Positions 22,170 to 34,916 of a stretch of 64,000 nucleotides of DNA are shown here, in pieces. Each line of letters opens with the position of its first letter. The stretch's first letter is position 1. The translations under genes and the position numbers were made by a program. A model generated the notes under the pieces. It saw only the letters and a program-made list of their open reading frames with translations. It did not search any database and was not told the origin of the DNA. The DNA comes from Argopecten irradians (lineage: Eukaryota > Mollusca > Bivalvia > Pectinida > Pectinidae), in NCBI RefSeq assembly GCF_041381155.1, contig NC_091134.1, positions 42,119,338-42,183,337 on the forward strand. The letters are read 5' to 3'.

Positions 22170-22505
22170 CCCCTGCGAGACATTGATGAATAATTCATGA
22201 ACATTCATGAATAATTTATGAACATTCATGAATAATTCATTAACATTCATGAATAAATTCATGAATATTCTTCAATTATTCATAAATATTTTTCATGCAA
22301 TTCATGAACTTAAAACATCAGGAATAATTTAGGAAAAATATTTCATTAACATTCATGAATCCTTTCATTCATAAATTCATTAATGTTTATGAATCTCTTT
22401 TATTCATGACATCAGAAATATTCATGAACAACCTGCTTATATTCGTGAAAGTTCATGGATCATTCATGAATATTCATGATGTCATGAATACCATCTCGCA
22501 GGGTT
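22170..22505. mobile_element. MITE-like element filled with ATTCATGAA repeats (unit C copy)
   Basis: Same element, ends and site as 13344-13678. Confidence 0.65.
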
Positions 22506-23664
22506 GGTATGAGGAAAGTCCATTCGGTCAGACAATAGACCAGCGAGATGCCCGCAAAGTATTTGAAAATATATCTATATGAGTGATCTGCTGAGGAGAA
22601 AATAATAAAAATAATTGTGTGTGAAGATCTATCTGCAAGAACATCTTCCCCAATTTCAGTTGTGTTTTGTTTGTGACTTTTTATCTTTTTAGATATTTTT
22701 ACCATTTTTTATGCTTTAGTTAAGTCTTGTTTGGTAAAAAAAAGTTTCGTAATACCTGCTATAGATATACGTAAACATAATGTTACGTTCACTTTTAAAA
22801 ACCGGTATTACGCATGGAACTATCTGCAAGAATACGTAGTCAATGTAGATTACTATCATAAAATATTACATGAAGTACAATTTTGTTATTACAATAATTG
22901 TACATTATTGACAATTATTGATGTTTTCAGCTATGAAATTCATAACACGTATAATTTGCATGTATTGTGTGATTGTATTTCCGAAAACATGCATGAAAAC
23001 CTACACCTGGTGACCATAGGAATATAAAATTAAAAACAAAATTTAAACTTAACATTTATAGAGGGACCGCAAAATTAAATAAAAAAATAGATTTCTAGAA
23101 ATCCCATTTTGGACACAATATTTTATAGAAGGGTGAATGTATGGGATCCTACTGATTTGGTAATCACGAGCGCACCAGTTTCAACTGTTTAATATAAAGG
23201 TTGGGAAATACATGTAGATATGAAAATTTGTTAATTGTAAAATTATATCAAGTCTGTTTCTGCAAGGACGTTTATGAGCAGGATAAGACACACTGGGTTT
23301 TTTGGAGAAGTACAACCACATGAGCTTTTGTGTTTGTGCACTGACCGTGCGATGGGCGACGACCGGTTTTCCTTTTATATCCGTCGGCGCAGCCTTTGAT
23401 TTAGCTTGCGGGTGCAAGGGTTTCCGTCTTTACTTTCTGAAGCGGGCCGTCATTTCATGAAATTGTCTTTTTTTTTTTAACGAAAATTTCAGACATATCT
23501 TCTAAAATCTTCCGTCCTTAAAGCAAGTAACATAACGTTGTGAAATTTAATGATATTTACATTGTGTTTCGTTTGTCTAGATAAGACAAGTATTTATTTT
23601 TATTCTCGGTTCATGGGTGTCTCGGGTGATGTTTAGTAGTGAAAAGAGACAATGACGAATACTT

Positions 23665-23832
23665 CTCACTTATAAATCCTTGTCTCACTTATAATCCTTG
23701 TTCCTATAAATCCTTGTCTCACTTATAAATTCTTGTCTCACTTATAAATCCTTGTCTCACTTATAAATCCTTGTCTCACTTATAAATCCTTGTCTCACTT
23801 ATAAATCCTTGTCTCACTTATAAAATCCTTGT
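23665..23832. repeat. 19-bp minisatellite, unit C
   Basis: Nine copies of TCTCACTTATAAATCCTTG, two of them degenerate. Confidence 0.8.
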
Positions 23833-26252
23833 AAGAGGAGGTAATCCAGATTAGAATTTTATCAAATTTGTGGCCAATGTTTGGCGCGGAATTCAACACA
23901 ATGATGGCAACCCACCTAAAAGTTTAGCAAGATTGTAAGTCTTAAAAAAGTTTTTATTCGGAGGTATCTTAGATGACCTTCAAGATTAGTGATGAGTGAC
24001 CAGACTTGGACAACTTCATTAAACCTGGACATTGGCAAACGTTAACATTGTCGTCCATGGGAAATTATTTGGGTTCTGCGGTCTCTAGATCAAATACAAG
24101 CTTTGATGCTGGTTGAATTCTAAGTAAATATATCTCCATCACAAGAAACACTCACAAAAATCATTTTCACGCCTACAAGTTTAAAAATGTTACCTACAAC
24201 TTTTACACAAGCGCTACTGGCATTGAGTGATGTTTTTGATTGACCATTCTGTCCATCACTCCTTTTCAGAAGACATCGTTGGTTACCCACGTTACGTATC
24301 ACCCGACACTCCGGTTGCGTACATGTAGTGGAGTGAAGGACGCTGTGGATTTCGAGGGTGTTCCGAAGGAGGTAGAGGCCATTCCTAAACTCAGAAATGC
24401 TAACCGTTTGTGATATCTGTCTGCTGCCTATGTACAAGATAAAATCATTTAACCTCTGGCTCATCGTAAATAGTGTCCGGTCACACACTAATTATACTGA
24501 TAGCCCCAATATTAAATGAACCCCAATTTACTGTTTAGACTTTTGTCTACACAAATTCACGGACGGAGGAAGGTAATGCTGCTTCATCATTATTTAATTT
24601 GTTTATTTCATCCATCGTGATCCTGATTCTAAAGCGTAACGATAAAGATAACAATCCCCTTTAATTTACAGGAGTGAAGTTTAATCAACCTTTCCAATAC
24701 ATCATATTATTCATTATTTTATGTGCTCTTTTTTATCGAAGGTTATTACTGTATCATTCCCATGAATAAATTATCACCCCATGTTTGTATGTCCATGGTA
24801 GTCTTCGTCTAAGGTACATATCATTTTGAATTTTCTTAACTTTGCTCCAAGTTGATATCGCTTTATTCTATTTGCATTTAACTCACATTGAATATTTTGA
24901 ATTTTGGATATTACAAAATTTTGTCTACTATATATTTATATATAAATATATAAATTTAATTCCATACATGAGACTTTTTGACAAAAGACGTCGTACTATT
25001 TGTGGATAGGCCTTCGCATTGTAAGATACCGAGAATCTTCCATTATCGGATCACATAATGCATTATAATCATCTCTGTATACATAAGCTTGAAAATATAT
25101 TATACGTCCTCCCAAAGGAAAATATCATATAATCCTTTCGATAATATATCCGATTTATTATTTGTAATTCACGAAACAAAATATTTTCCACAACGACGCT
25201 ATGAAAAACCATTTACTAATCAGGAATATCGCATTAGTTGATCATTTTATATCAAGTGTTCGCCCTGCATATCTTAGCTGAATGCCGTCTGTGTAAAATG
25301 ACTCTGAATACAAAACAGTATGTACTTGATTTTGACCTTGAAGCATGCACTACTTACTATGAACCCTATAAAATCTAACAGTCAGACAAAAAGGTCAATC
25401 TATACGGATATCGTCGACACACAACACCTGCAGTCATAGAGGAAGGTAAATATCTCAATGATGCCGTTCAACATATAGATCATCTTTACTAGTTAATGAT
25501 TATAACCTAATGTTTAAATATTGTCACAGTGTGCGAAAGATGCGTGAATCAAATGATGCCAAATAGGGCAAATTCTAGACCTGCTTCGGGTAGAAAATGT
25601 GCTTATACCAAACTGTATACTGGACAGATGGTTTTGTGGGTTCCTTGCCTGTACTGTCAGTTTGGACTCGAACGTAACACTTTTAAACACATTATTGAAA
25701 AATCGCCGAATATAGCACATAATTTAAAAAGGGGTCGTTCTTTCGGAAACATAGACATGGTATTGCCATTGCGGAAAACGATGCACTAAACTGCAAAGAT
25801 TTTCGGTTAAATACAAAGCTTAAATTATAACTCAAATTCGTTACCAAATTGTTGATTTGAGCAGTTTTAACCCGGTTCCCTTTTTGATTACGTGGACTTA
25901 CCCAACATGTTGCCAACAAAACACAGTATAATGATGCTTCAAACATCGTAGAATGATTATACAGTTTAAAATATTTCGATGCATAATTTCTAATAATGAT
26001 ATGCGTTTGTAACATATTTGCTTATTTAACCTGATATCATGTAAAAGTGAAAAATGTTTCAATTATGGTGTTATTGTCGCATTTGTCATTCGGCCTAGAA
26101 TTTCCATGACTTGGTCGGTTGCCAAAGCCGACTACTTTACTTTTGTTATCAGCTCAGGTAAACCCACCTTTATGTAATATGTAATTGAACCACCTTGCGT
26201 TACTGACTTTATCTTCCATATTTCATATCCATGACAGTTTTCAGCTGTTGCC

Positions 26253-29200
26253 ATGGATCTTGTAACCATCGTGGATGAGCAGAATAACAAAATACAACCT
26301 ATAAAACGGTTATAAAGGATATGCCTTCAACCAAGAAGTTGTCGGAAATGTAAGAGACCGAAACTGGAGGAAGTAGCCAATTTTAACGTCAGAGAGGACG
26401 ATGTTCTCATTGATATTTTCCCAAGTCTGGTAAGTATGAAATGGACCAATTATTTGAACAAAAAGGCTAAGGATTGTTTTATCAAAATAAATACAGATTT
26501 TGTTTCCTTCTTCAAGTTTTTGCAAAATATTATATAACTACATCTCTTTCTTTCTTGACGAGTTTCCAGCTCCTATGTGTGTGATTATATACTGTATGAA
26601 TTATTTTCACTTGAAACTCATAAAACATTTTTTTCAAAAAATTCATTTATGCAGTAATACATGTAAATAACAATATTTCCCATTCGCATATCTAGGACAC
26701 TCATTCAATTTCCATATTTGTTATCTTTTAGATCAAATTCACCTCACTCTTCTCTCTTACCTTATTACAGATGTATTAAGAATTTGCGCTTATATACATT
26801 TCAATTATTCGTCGCATCCACTCAAAAAATATATACAATGAAGTTCATTTGTAACCTTTTATAAATTCCGTTTCATTCTAATATTCGAGAGAGAAAAAAA
26901 CATTTACGCATAAGGAACACCATATTCACCTAACTTGCACCACTCTCTATCTCTTTTATACTGAATATCTTAATTTATAGATGTCATTTAAGATGAATCT
27001 CTTCACTGAAATATCCATCATCACATCCTTTCTTTCACTAAAGTCTTTTTCCTAGATTTCCACAAGCCAGTGAAGTGTTGGAATATAAATGCCGTGGATT
27101 AGCACACCACCATTTTTGTAGTTATGTACGAACTTTATTCCTATCGCAAAATATCAATATCTGATATTGGCATACGAATGCGCCGCACTAATTTTCTGAT
27201 ATCAATTTGAAAATTCTGTACTAACATGAACGTAACATTACACCAGAGACAATTTGTGTTCCCCTTATTTCAGGTACACATTGGCTGTACAACAACAGTG
27301 TTGATGCTACGATCAGGATCATTGAAATACCATGGAACACCAGCAGGACTAGAAGTCAATGATCTAAAGATGATGGAGAATAAGTACGTCACCAAGGACC
27401 TTCTGCTCCCATTTACGTTTCCGATTCCTTCCTTCCCGAACAGATGAAGCTCGGAAAAGGAAAAATCGTCACACTTACAACGTAATCCGAAGGATCTTGT
27501 GGTATCTATGTATCACATGATGCAAAAGATGGGACCCCACCCCTCGGTTACCAGGGGACTTGAAGGCTTCTTAAAAGTAGAGATTTCTTTCGGAGGAATG
27601 TAAGAGTTTAAGCCAATAGCAAATTGAATATTCAATATAATATGTAAATAACAAAAAATCTTTCTGTATCCGGTGTGTGTCATATTCTTCAATAATTTAT
27701 TTTTGCAAATACATAACGTAAGCCTTGTATGTTATTTAAAAGTTTTTCGCCATAGTAAATCATGTTACATTTAGTATAATCTTCACGCTAGGTCTTCAAT
27801 TCTTATTATCTATATGTCGTTTTTAATCTATGCATGAAAAATGCATTTTAATAGGCTTCTGCGGAAATGGATCTTGGTTTTCGTGGATAAAAGACATGGA
27901 GGAATGGGACACTCCTAACTTTCTTTGTCTGTCATACCACGACCTTAAAGAGGTGAGTTTACATATCATCTTACAAATACGTATATTTGTCAAGGCAGTT
28001 TGTCTAGATTGATGTCATGTGAGTTGATATCTATGTAAACACGGAAACGGACTAGGGCTTTCGTCCGATTGGTTGAGGGAATAAAGGAAAAGCGAATCCG
28101 CTTCAGAAGCTACTTGACTAATAAAACCCAACAATCCATCATTTTCAACGTACGTTTTCTATAACTAACCTATGCATTCAATACTCGCTATTACAGAACA
28201 CATTTGCTAATGTAGTCAAATTAGCCAAGTTCTTGGAGGTTGATCATGACGAGGAATTCCTGCGGTCGGTGCTCAGAAATTATCCAGTTCGACAAATTAA
28301 ATAGAAAAGTCACAAGAATGAGCGAACCCCGCTATGATCGCTGGAAGCACGTCTCAGAGGTTGGCGACTTCCTATTTATCAGGTAAGTGGTAAATAGATT
28401 TGGTACTGACGGATAGCCGGTTGGAAAGACTTGCGATACTGATACAATAGCTATTTTATAACATATAGTCATTTGATTCATTAAGATGAAAATCTACTTC
28501 ATTTTTGTTCTTACTGATAGGATTCTTTTCTCTACCTTGAGGGTAGGATCAGAGAAAAATCTCTACCCGAGGAGAATCGAATACTTTCCAAGACTGGTCG
28601 TTAATGGATCCTCCAAGGGGTAGAGATTTTACTTCGCACTAATCTCTAGGTCCGCTACAGATTAGATCCTTTCGTTGTCAGTACCATGATTTAACCATAT
28701 GTAAGACAATATGTTTGATCTTACACTAAAACGGTTATCCAAATTGAAGATTTGACTTTGTTACAAATGCTGTGTTGCAATGTGACAAAACTAGCACTCT
28801 AGATCATTTTAGTAAACGTATTATAAGGTAGATAATTTCACATCAACAGAACCATTTTTGAAATACTGTTTTTACCGGGGTAATATGACGGCAGGTCAAT
28901 GTTTCGACTGTGATGTTTATAGGGGACTATAGGTGTATCCAATTAGACGTGCAGCTGTTGATTGTTTTGTTACCGCATCTGTCCGTTTTAACGACGTTCA
29001 CGGTTCATCACATAAATGTTCTACATGTGCAGGATATATTGCCCAGAGTATAGTCAGAGTCGAATCTTACCGGAACAGTGCAGTTACATCTGTGCACTGG
29101 TGTAAAAAGACTGCAATATAGCTGTCGCAGGTAGAGACTCATGGTCGAAATTCCGTTACTAGCTGTGTTTTAATTAATTTCTTTGAAATTATTCCACATG

Positions 29201-29380
29201 TTATACATTATATACATCTAGAAGTACCAATATTTTACCTGTTTTCTTATTTACAGGAAAAGTTGGAGACTGGATAAAAACTTGTTCACTGTTGCCCAAT
29301 ACGAAAATTTTTTCGATAAGATATTCAAGGAAAAAGTAGCGAATCGAGATCTCGGTCTCATAACCATCGATACTTAATTT
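26253..29380 (+). pseudogene. Sulfotransferase (SULT) gene 2, frame-damaged copy
   Basis: All five SULT exons are present in order at about 26253-26429, 27274-27599, 27855-27952, 28197-28390 and 29257-29380, with recognisable splice borders except the exon 4 donor. Exon 3 is intact and identical to the unit D exon in protein. Exons 1, 2, 4 and 5 carry several one- to three-base indels, for example an extra base in exon 2 after TGGCTGTACAAC and a lost base in CCCAAGTCTG of exon 1. The indels are as dense in introns and flanks as in exons. That is odd for a decaying gene and suggests sequencing or assembly error, so the true gene may be intact. Motif layout is otherwise as in genes 1 and 3. Confidence 0.75.
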
Positions 29381-32300
29381 GAATATAGAAAATGTCACTT
29401 GATTCAGGACATCAGGTAACCCTTTACAAAACAATCCAGTAGCAAATGGTATGATGGAAAGACCATTCGGTCTGACATAACACCAGCGAGATGCATTGCA
29501 AAGTATTTGAAGATATTCTTTATATGTGTAATCTGTTTGAGGAGAGAATATACAAAACAATGAATTTCGGAGATATACTTTACTAAGGAAACGTCTTTTC
29601 TCACTTTTAATTGTGGTGGGGTTTTTTTTCTATGAACATAGTTGAGTTTACCACTCTTAAGACAAAATGAGAGGTAAAGTACTTCGGTTATGTCGATCCA
29701 CTACCATGGTTAGATACTGTTTTAGTGGAGATATTACATATCATGCACTGTACGCTTTCCCTCGTTTATTCATGGACTTTTAATATAGACACCTACCCTC
29801 AGAACCGGTAGTATTGGTGTATACGCCATTTACGGTTAGCCGTATAAAATTTAAACAATATCGGATACGACACTGAAAATATGATAGTGTCATTTTCTCA
29901 ATATTAAGCTGATTTTTAATAGTTTTTCTGTTAAGTTTAAGTTGCTTTATAACATAGTGTCAGATCCTTGTAGCCCTCACACATTGATTGTCTGCTGCAG
30001 ATGGAAATGTCAATTTTTTTTTTTAAATACAATAGTCGAGACAAAATTCTATGTATCAAACATTGTATTTTGAACGTAAGAAAAAGGTCTGTCTAAGGAA
30101 AATAAAAGCGACAGAAATCGTTTAGTTTCGACATAATAAGAACTCTGGAACCAGAGTAATACTTTCTATCAGACTTTGTATTTGGAGCAAAATTGATTTC
30201 GCCTATTACATCTACACATAGAGAGGATATTACATGAGTGTTGCTATGTAATATGAAAATATGTCACATCACATAGTCACGAGTGTGAAGATTATATTTT
30301 ATCACATAACTTTTATAATGAGAAATATAAGTGAAACTTTTACTTTATCTCTAAGTAAAACACTAGAAATCTCGGCTCTGACGTGACGTCTTCCGTTATT
30401 GAGACTCACCAGTATGAGATAATGACGCCAAATTTATATGTGGACCGTCCACAATAGATATTACACATTGTGTCTTCCGGACTATTTATGACATGGCTGG
30501 AAAGGCTAGTTATGTCTTAAATTTTCTTTCGTGCCATGATTATGGTTACTGGTATCTATAGTTGATACTGCGATCATTTGTTTGGACGGTTTGAATTGAA
30601 AAAGGCCCATAAAAGTCACATTTGTCCTTGGCATGCAAATGACAATTGTAAATGATTTCACGTTTATGTGGTATACATAAAATTAGCCCTATACATTTTA
30701 TTTACTGTTGTTTATGTCGTCTGAGCGTAGAAAGAATGTTTTCAAGACAAACTTATATGAAGTATATGTACAACAAATGTTCATGCTTTCAACAACAGTC
30801 TTTTTTCATATTCAAAAATCCCTAATGGTATCTATTAAGAGCTAGCAGTTTTCGGACGATGAAAAATGTTCTTCCTGTTTGCCTTTTTGTACAGTATTAT
30901 TTACAACACTAATGCCGGCGTATAAAAAAGAAAATCAATCTTGTATGTTGTTGTACAAACCGCTCAATTAAAATTGTGGTGGAAGTACCTGATAGTAAAC
31001 ATATGTAATCATATGTTAGAGTTAGTTGATTAAACAAATATGATCCTATTAACCTTTGCAACAGTACATTTGTTCGCATATTTTGTCATAATTTACAAAC
31101 AACATCATAAGTTGCATGTCAACAGTAAGCCATGTTGCATACACACTTTGAGCAGCGGTTATGCAAAACAACTAAAGTCAACGGGGACCAAAACAGTGAT
31201 GGACTTTCATATCATATCTGGAACTTAAAACTGTAGCATACAGGCACAGCAGAAATTCCGAAAAAAAAATATGAAAAAGTTACACATACAATGTAGCATG
31301 TATGCATTTATTTATAATGATAACGAAATAACTCGAGGTTATAATATCAAGCTATGTGAACAATGATTACATAGTTTGATTTTAAAAGTCGGCTACTTTA
31401 AGAGCAGTACACATGATGTTTGCTGAAATAACATTACAAGATGAACACTTTCATATAAAGCGATCTTACTTTCGACCAAGGCATTAAGTATGAACACATT
31501 TGTGAGGGCGGGCATTCATATGAACAAGATTCATATAAGATTCTTTCATGTGTGGATGTCAATTGATATTGTACGTCATGGGTCCACAGAATGAATGATG
31601 CAAAACCCGAGGTTTGCCGAGTGGTTCTTCTACAACATCTTTGGGATCCTGAGGTCAGATTAGTCATATCCTTCATAACTCACTGCTATTATTTCCGCCA
31701 TTTTGAAATAAAAATCGAGAAAAAAAATATATTTCTATCTTTATTTACTACTGTCTAACCCGAGGCTTGCCCTAGGGTTATTATACTGTCGCGAATCTCC
31801 ACCGACAGTAGAGATTAAAATTATTTAAATTATTTTGAAATGCCAAAGGTCATATAATATTAACATGTGTTGTATCAAAACCATTCAAAGCAGTCATTTC
31901 ACCGGAATAAAATGAAGGCAGCTTGGCTTCCGACTACGATTATCAGATTAGGTCAAATTTTTAGCACGGCGTCTTAATGCACAGCGCAAGGTGTCTAAGG
32001 CGCAATATACTCGAATGTCCAATTGGTTTGCACAGGAGGTTAATGTTTTTTTGCATATGACGTTTTACTAGTACCTGTTTACAGTACCAAGCGAATATGT
32101 TCTAAACGTGCAGGCTGTCCTGCACTGGGAAAGACAGAGAATTCTTACCCTCACTGGAAGTACAGATATCTCTGGTTGATGGGGAAGTATATCCCTGTCC
32201 TACCCTCTAGGAAAGAATAACCCCATTTCTGTCCCTGTTATTTCCAAAAAATGTTAAATACTACAAATACAGGATGTAAAAAAAAGAGTGACACAACCAT

Positions 32301-32500
32301 TTGTTTACTAAACAGTATCAATTTGTTTAACTCGTTTCACTGTTACAAAAAGCAATCTAAATCATTTTGAAACATTTAAAGTCAAGAACATATTATAAAA
32401 CTCTTGTTTTGGGATATATATTGGGATATGAAGGATCAGCCTTGGGTTTTACAACATTTTGTAATCCAGAGGGTAGAAAATCCCTATCCTTCATATCCAA

Positions 32501-32857
32501 ATATGAAACAGTATTTTGCTGTCATACCTTGACGTTTTATTGAAATTTACAGCTATAATATCCGGCTATTTTGAAATAACTTCGAAAAAAACGCGACAAG
32601 TCAATTCTTCATAAATGAAAATTGCGTGATAATTTCAACGGAAATCCAGTTGTTCACATCTTTCATAGAAAACCAGCCCAGATTCTGAAAAAAAAGAGAG
32701 ATTTTTCCGAGAAAACAGTAATTTTGTTGACGTAGTGACGTTACAAGTCTCTATTGCATTGGTAGCAATGTAATACAGCCTCAGGCAACATGAGTTGCAT
32801 TAGACCAGCCAGTATTATACCCATATGTATGTAAGGTATGAGAGAATAATGTATATT
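32501..32857. mobile_element. MITE with CATACCTT-type inverted ends (unit D copy)
   Basis: Same element and place as in the other units. Confidence 0.45.
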
Positions 32858-33049
32858 ATATCCAAACCATTTGAATAAAGTTTTTTCTCCGATTCAATGA
32901 TATATATGAAAGCAGGTTGTCTTCCGACTGCGATGATTATAGGTCAAAGTTCAGGACACGCAGTTAGTGACTCCTGAAATTGATCTACATGTATATATGC
33001 ATTTTAGAAGTAATCAATTTTTCATGACAACATGTTTTCTTATTTACAG

Positions 33050-33165
33050 GAATAGTTTGAGACTGGAAAAACACGTTCACCGTTGCCCAAAACGAAAAAT
33101 TTGATAGACTATTCAGAGAAAAAGTAGAAGAACTTCGTCTCAAAATTGATACTACATTTGAATAA
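33050..33165 (+). pseudogene. Orphan SULT last exon, unit D, with early stop
   Basis: Same as units B and C, with the shared stop in the KVGDW block; it also has an Arg in place of the Gly of EELGLK. Confidence 0.75.
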
Positions 33166-33224
33166 GAGACCATTTCAGTTTATTCAAACATCGGGTAACC
33201 TTCAAACAATCCAGTACCAAAATG

Positions 33225-33558
33225 CCCCTGCGAGACATTGATGAATAATTCATGAACATTCATGAATAATTTATGAACATTCATGAATAATTCATTAACA
33301 TTCATGAATAAATTCATGAATATTCTTCAATTATTCATAAATATTTTCATGCAATTCATGAACTTAAAACTTCAGGAATAATTTAGGAAAAATATTTCAT
33401 TAACATTCATGAATCCTTTCATTCATAAATTCATTAATGTTTATGAATCTCTTTTATTCATGACATCAGAATATTCATGAACAACCTGCTTATATTCGTG
33501 AAAGTTCATGGATCATTCATGAATATTCATGATGTCATGAATACCATCTCGCAGGGTT
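33225..33558. mobile_element. MITE-like element filled with ATTCATGAA repeats (unit D copy)
   Basis: Same element, ends and site as 13344-13678. Confidence 0.65.
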
Positions 33559-34743
33559 GGTATGAGGAAAGTCCATTCGGTCAGACAATAGACCAGCGAG
33601 ATGCCCGCAAAGTATTTGAAAATATATCTATATGAGTGATCTGCTGAGGAGAAAATAATAAAATAATTGTGTGTGAAGATCTATCTGCAAGAACATCTTC
33701 CCCAATTTCAGTTGTGTTTTTGTTTGTCACTTTTTATCTTTTTAGATATTTTTTACCATTTTTATGCTTTAGTTAAGTCTTGTTTGGTAAAAAAAAGTTT
33801 CGTAATACCTGCTATAGATATACGTAAACATAATGTTACGTTCACTTTTAAAACCGGTATACGCATGGAACTATCCTGCAAGAGATTACGTAGTCAAGTG
33901 TAGATTACTATTATAAAAATATTACATGGAAGTACAATTTTGTATTACATTAATTGTACATTATGTGACAATTATTTGATGTTTTCAGCTATGAAAGATA
34001 ATAATACGTATAATTTGCATGTAGTGTGTGATTGTATAATCCGAAAAAAAAAACATGCATGAAAACCTACACCTGGGTGAACCATAGGAAATATGAAATT
34101 AAAAACAAAATTTTATAAACTTAACATATAGAGGGGACAGCAAAAATTAATATAAAAACATAGATTTCTGGAAATCCCATTTTGGACAAACAATATTTCA
34201 TAGAAGGGTGTCATGTTTCGGGATCCTACTTTGATTTTGGGTAATCAGAGAGCAGCCAGTTTCAAACTGTTTAATTATAAAGGTTGGGAAATACATGTAG
34301 ATAATGAAATTTGTAATTGTAAAATTTATACCAAGTCTGTTTCTGCAAGGACGTATATGAGCAGGATAAGTCACACTGGGTTTTGGAGAAGTACAACACA
34401 TGAGCTTTTGTGTTTGTGCACTGACCGTGACGATGGGCGACGACCGGTTTTCCTTTTATATCCGTCGGCGCAGCCTTTGATGTAGCTTGCGGGTGCAAGG
34501 GTTTCCGTCTTACTTTCTGAAGCGGGCCGTCATTTCATGAATTGTCGTATTTTTTTTAACGAAATTTTTCAGACATATCTTCTAAATCTTCCGTCCTTAA
34601 AGCAAGTAACTAACGTTGTGAAATTTAATGATATTTACATTGGTGTTTCGTTTGTCTAGATAAGACAAGTATTTATTTTTATTCTCGGTTCATGGGTGTC
34701 TCGGGTGATGTTTAGTAGTGAAAAGAGACAATGACGAATACTT

Positions 34744-34916
34744 CTCACTTATAAATCCTTGTCTCACTTATAAATCCTTGTCTCACTTATAAATCCTTGT
34801 CTCACTTATAAATCCTTGTCTCACTTATAAATCCTTGTCTCACTTATATAAATCCTTGTCTCACTTATAAATCCTTGTCTCACTTATAAATCCTTGTCTC
34901 ACTTATAAATCCTTGT
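34744..34916. repeat. 19-bp minisatellite, unit D
   Basis: Nine copies of TCTCACTTATAAATCCTTG, one with an extra TA. Confidence 0.8.

Larger units (their letters stand above)
20386..31452. repeat. Sulfotransferase duplicon, unit C
   Basis: Holds an orphan SULT exon (21994-22109), the ATTCATGAA element, the 19-bp minisatellite, SULT gene 2 (26253 to about 29380) and the downstream block, but only a trace of the PLAT exon at its right end (about 31420-31452). Several stretches (about 23690-24960, 25350-26530, 27280-27600, 28260-30480) carry an indel every 10-30 bases relative to A and D; neighbouring stretches are nearly clean. It is A-like in some blocks and D-like in others. Confidence 0.8.
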
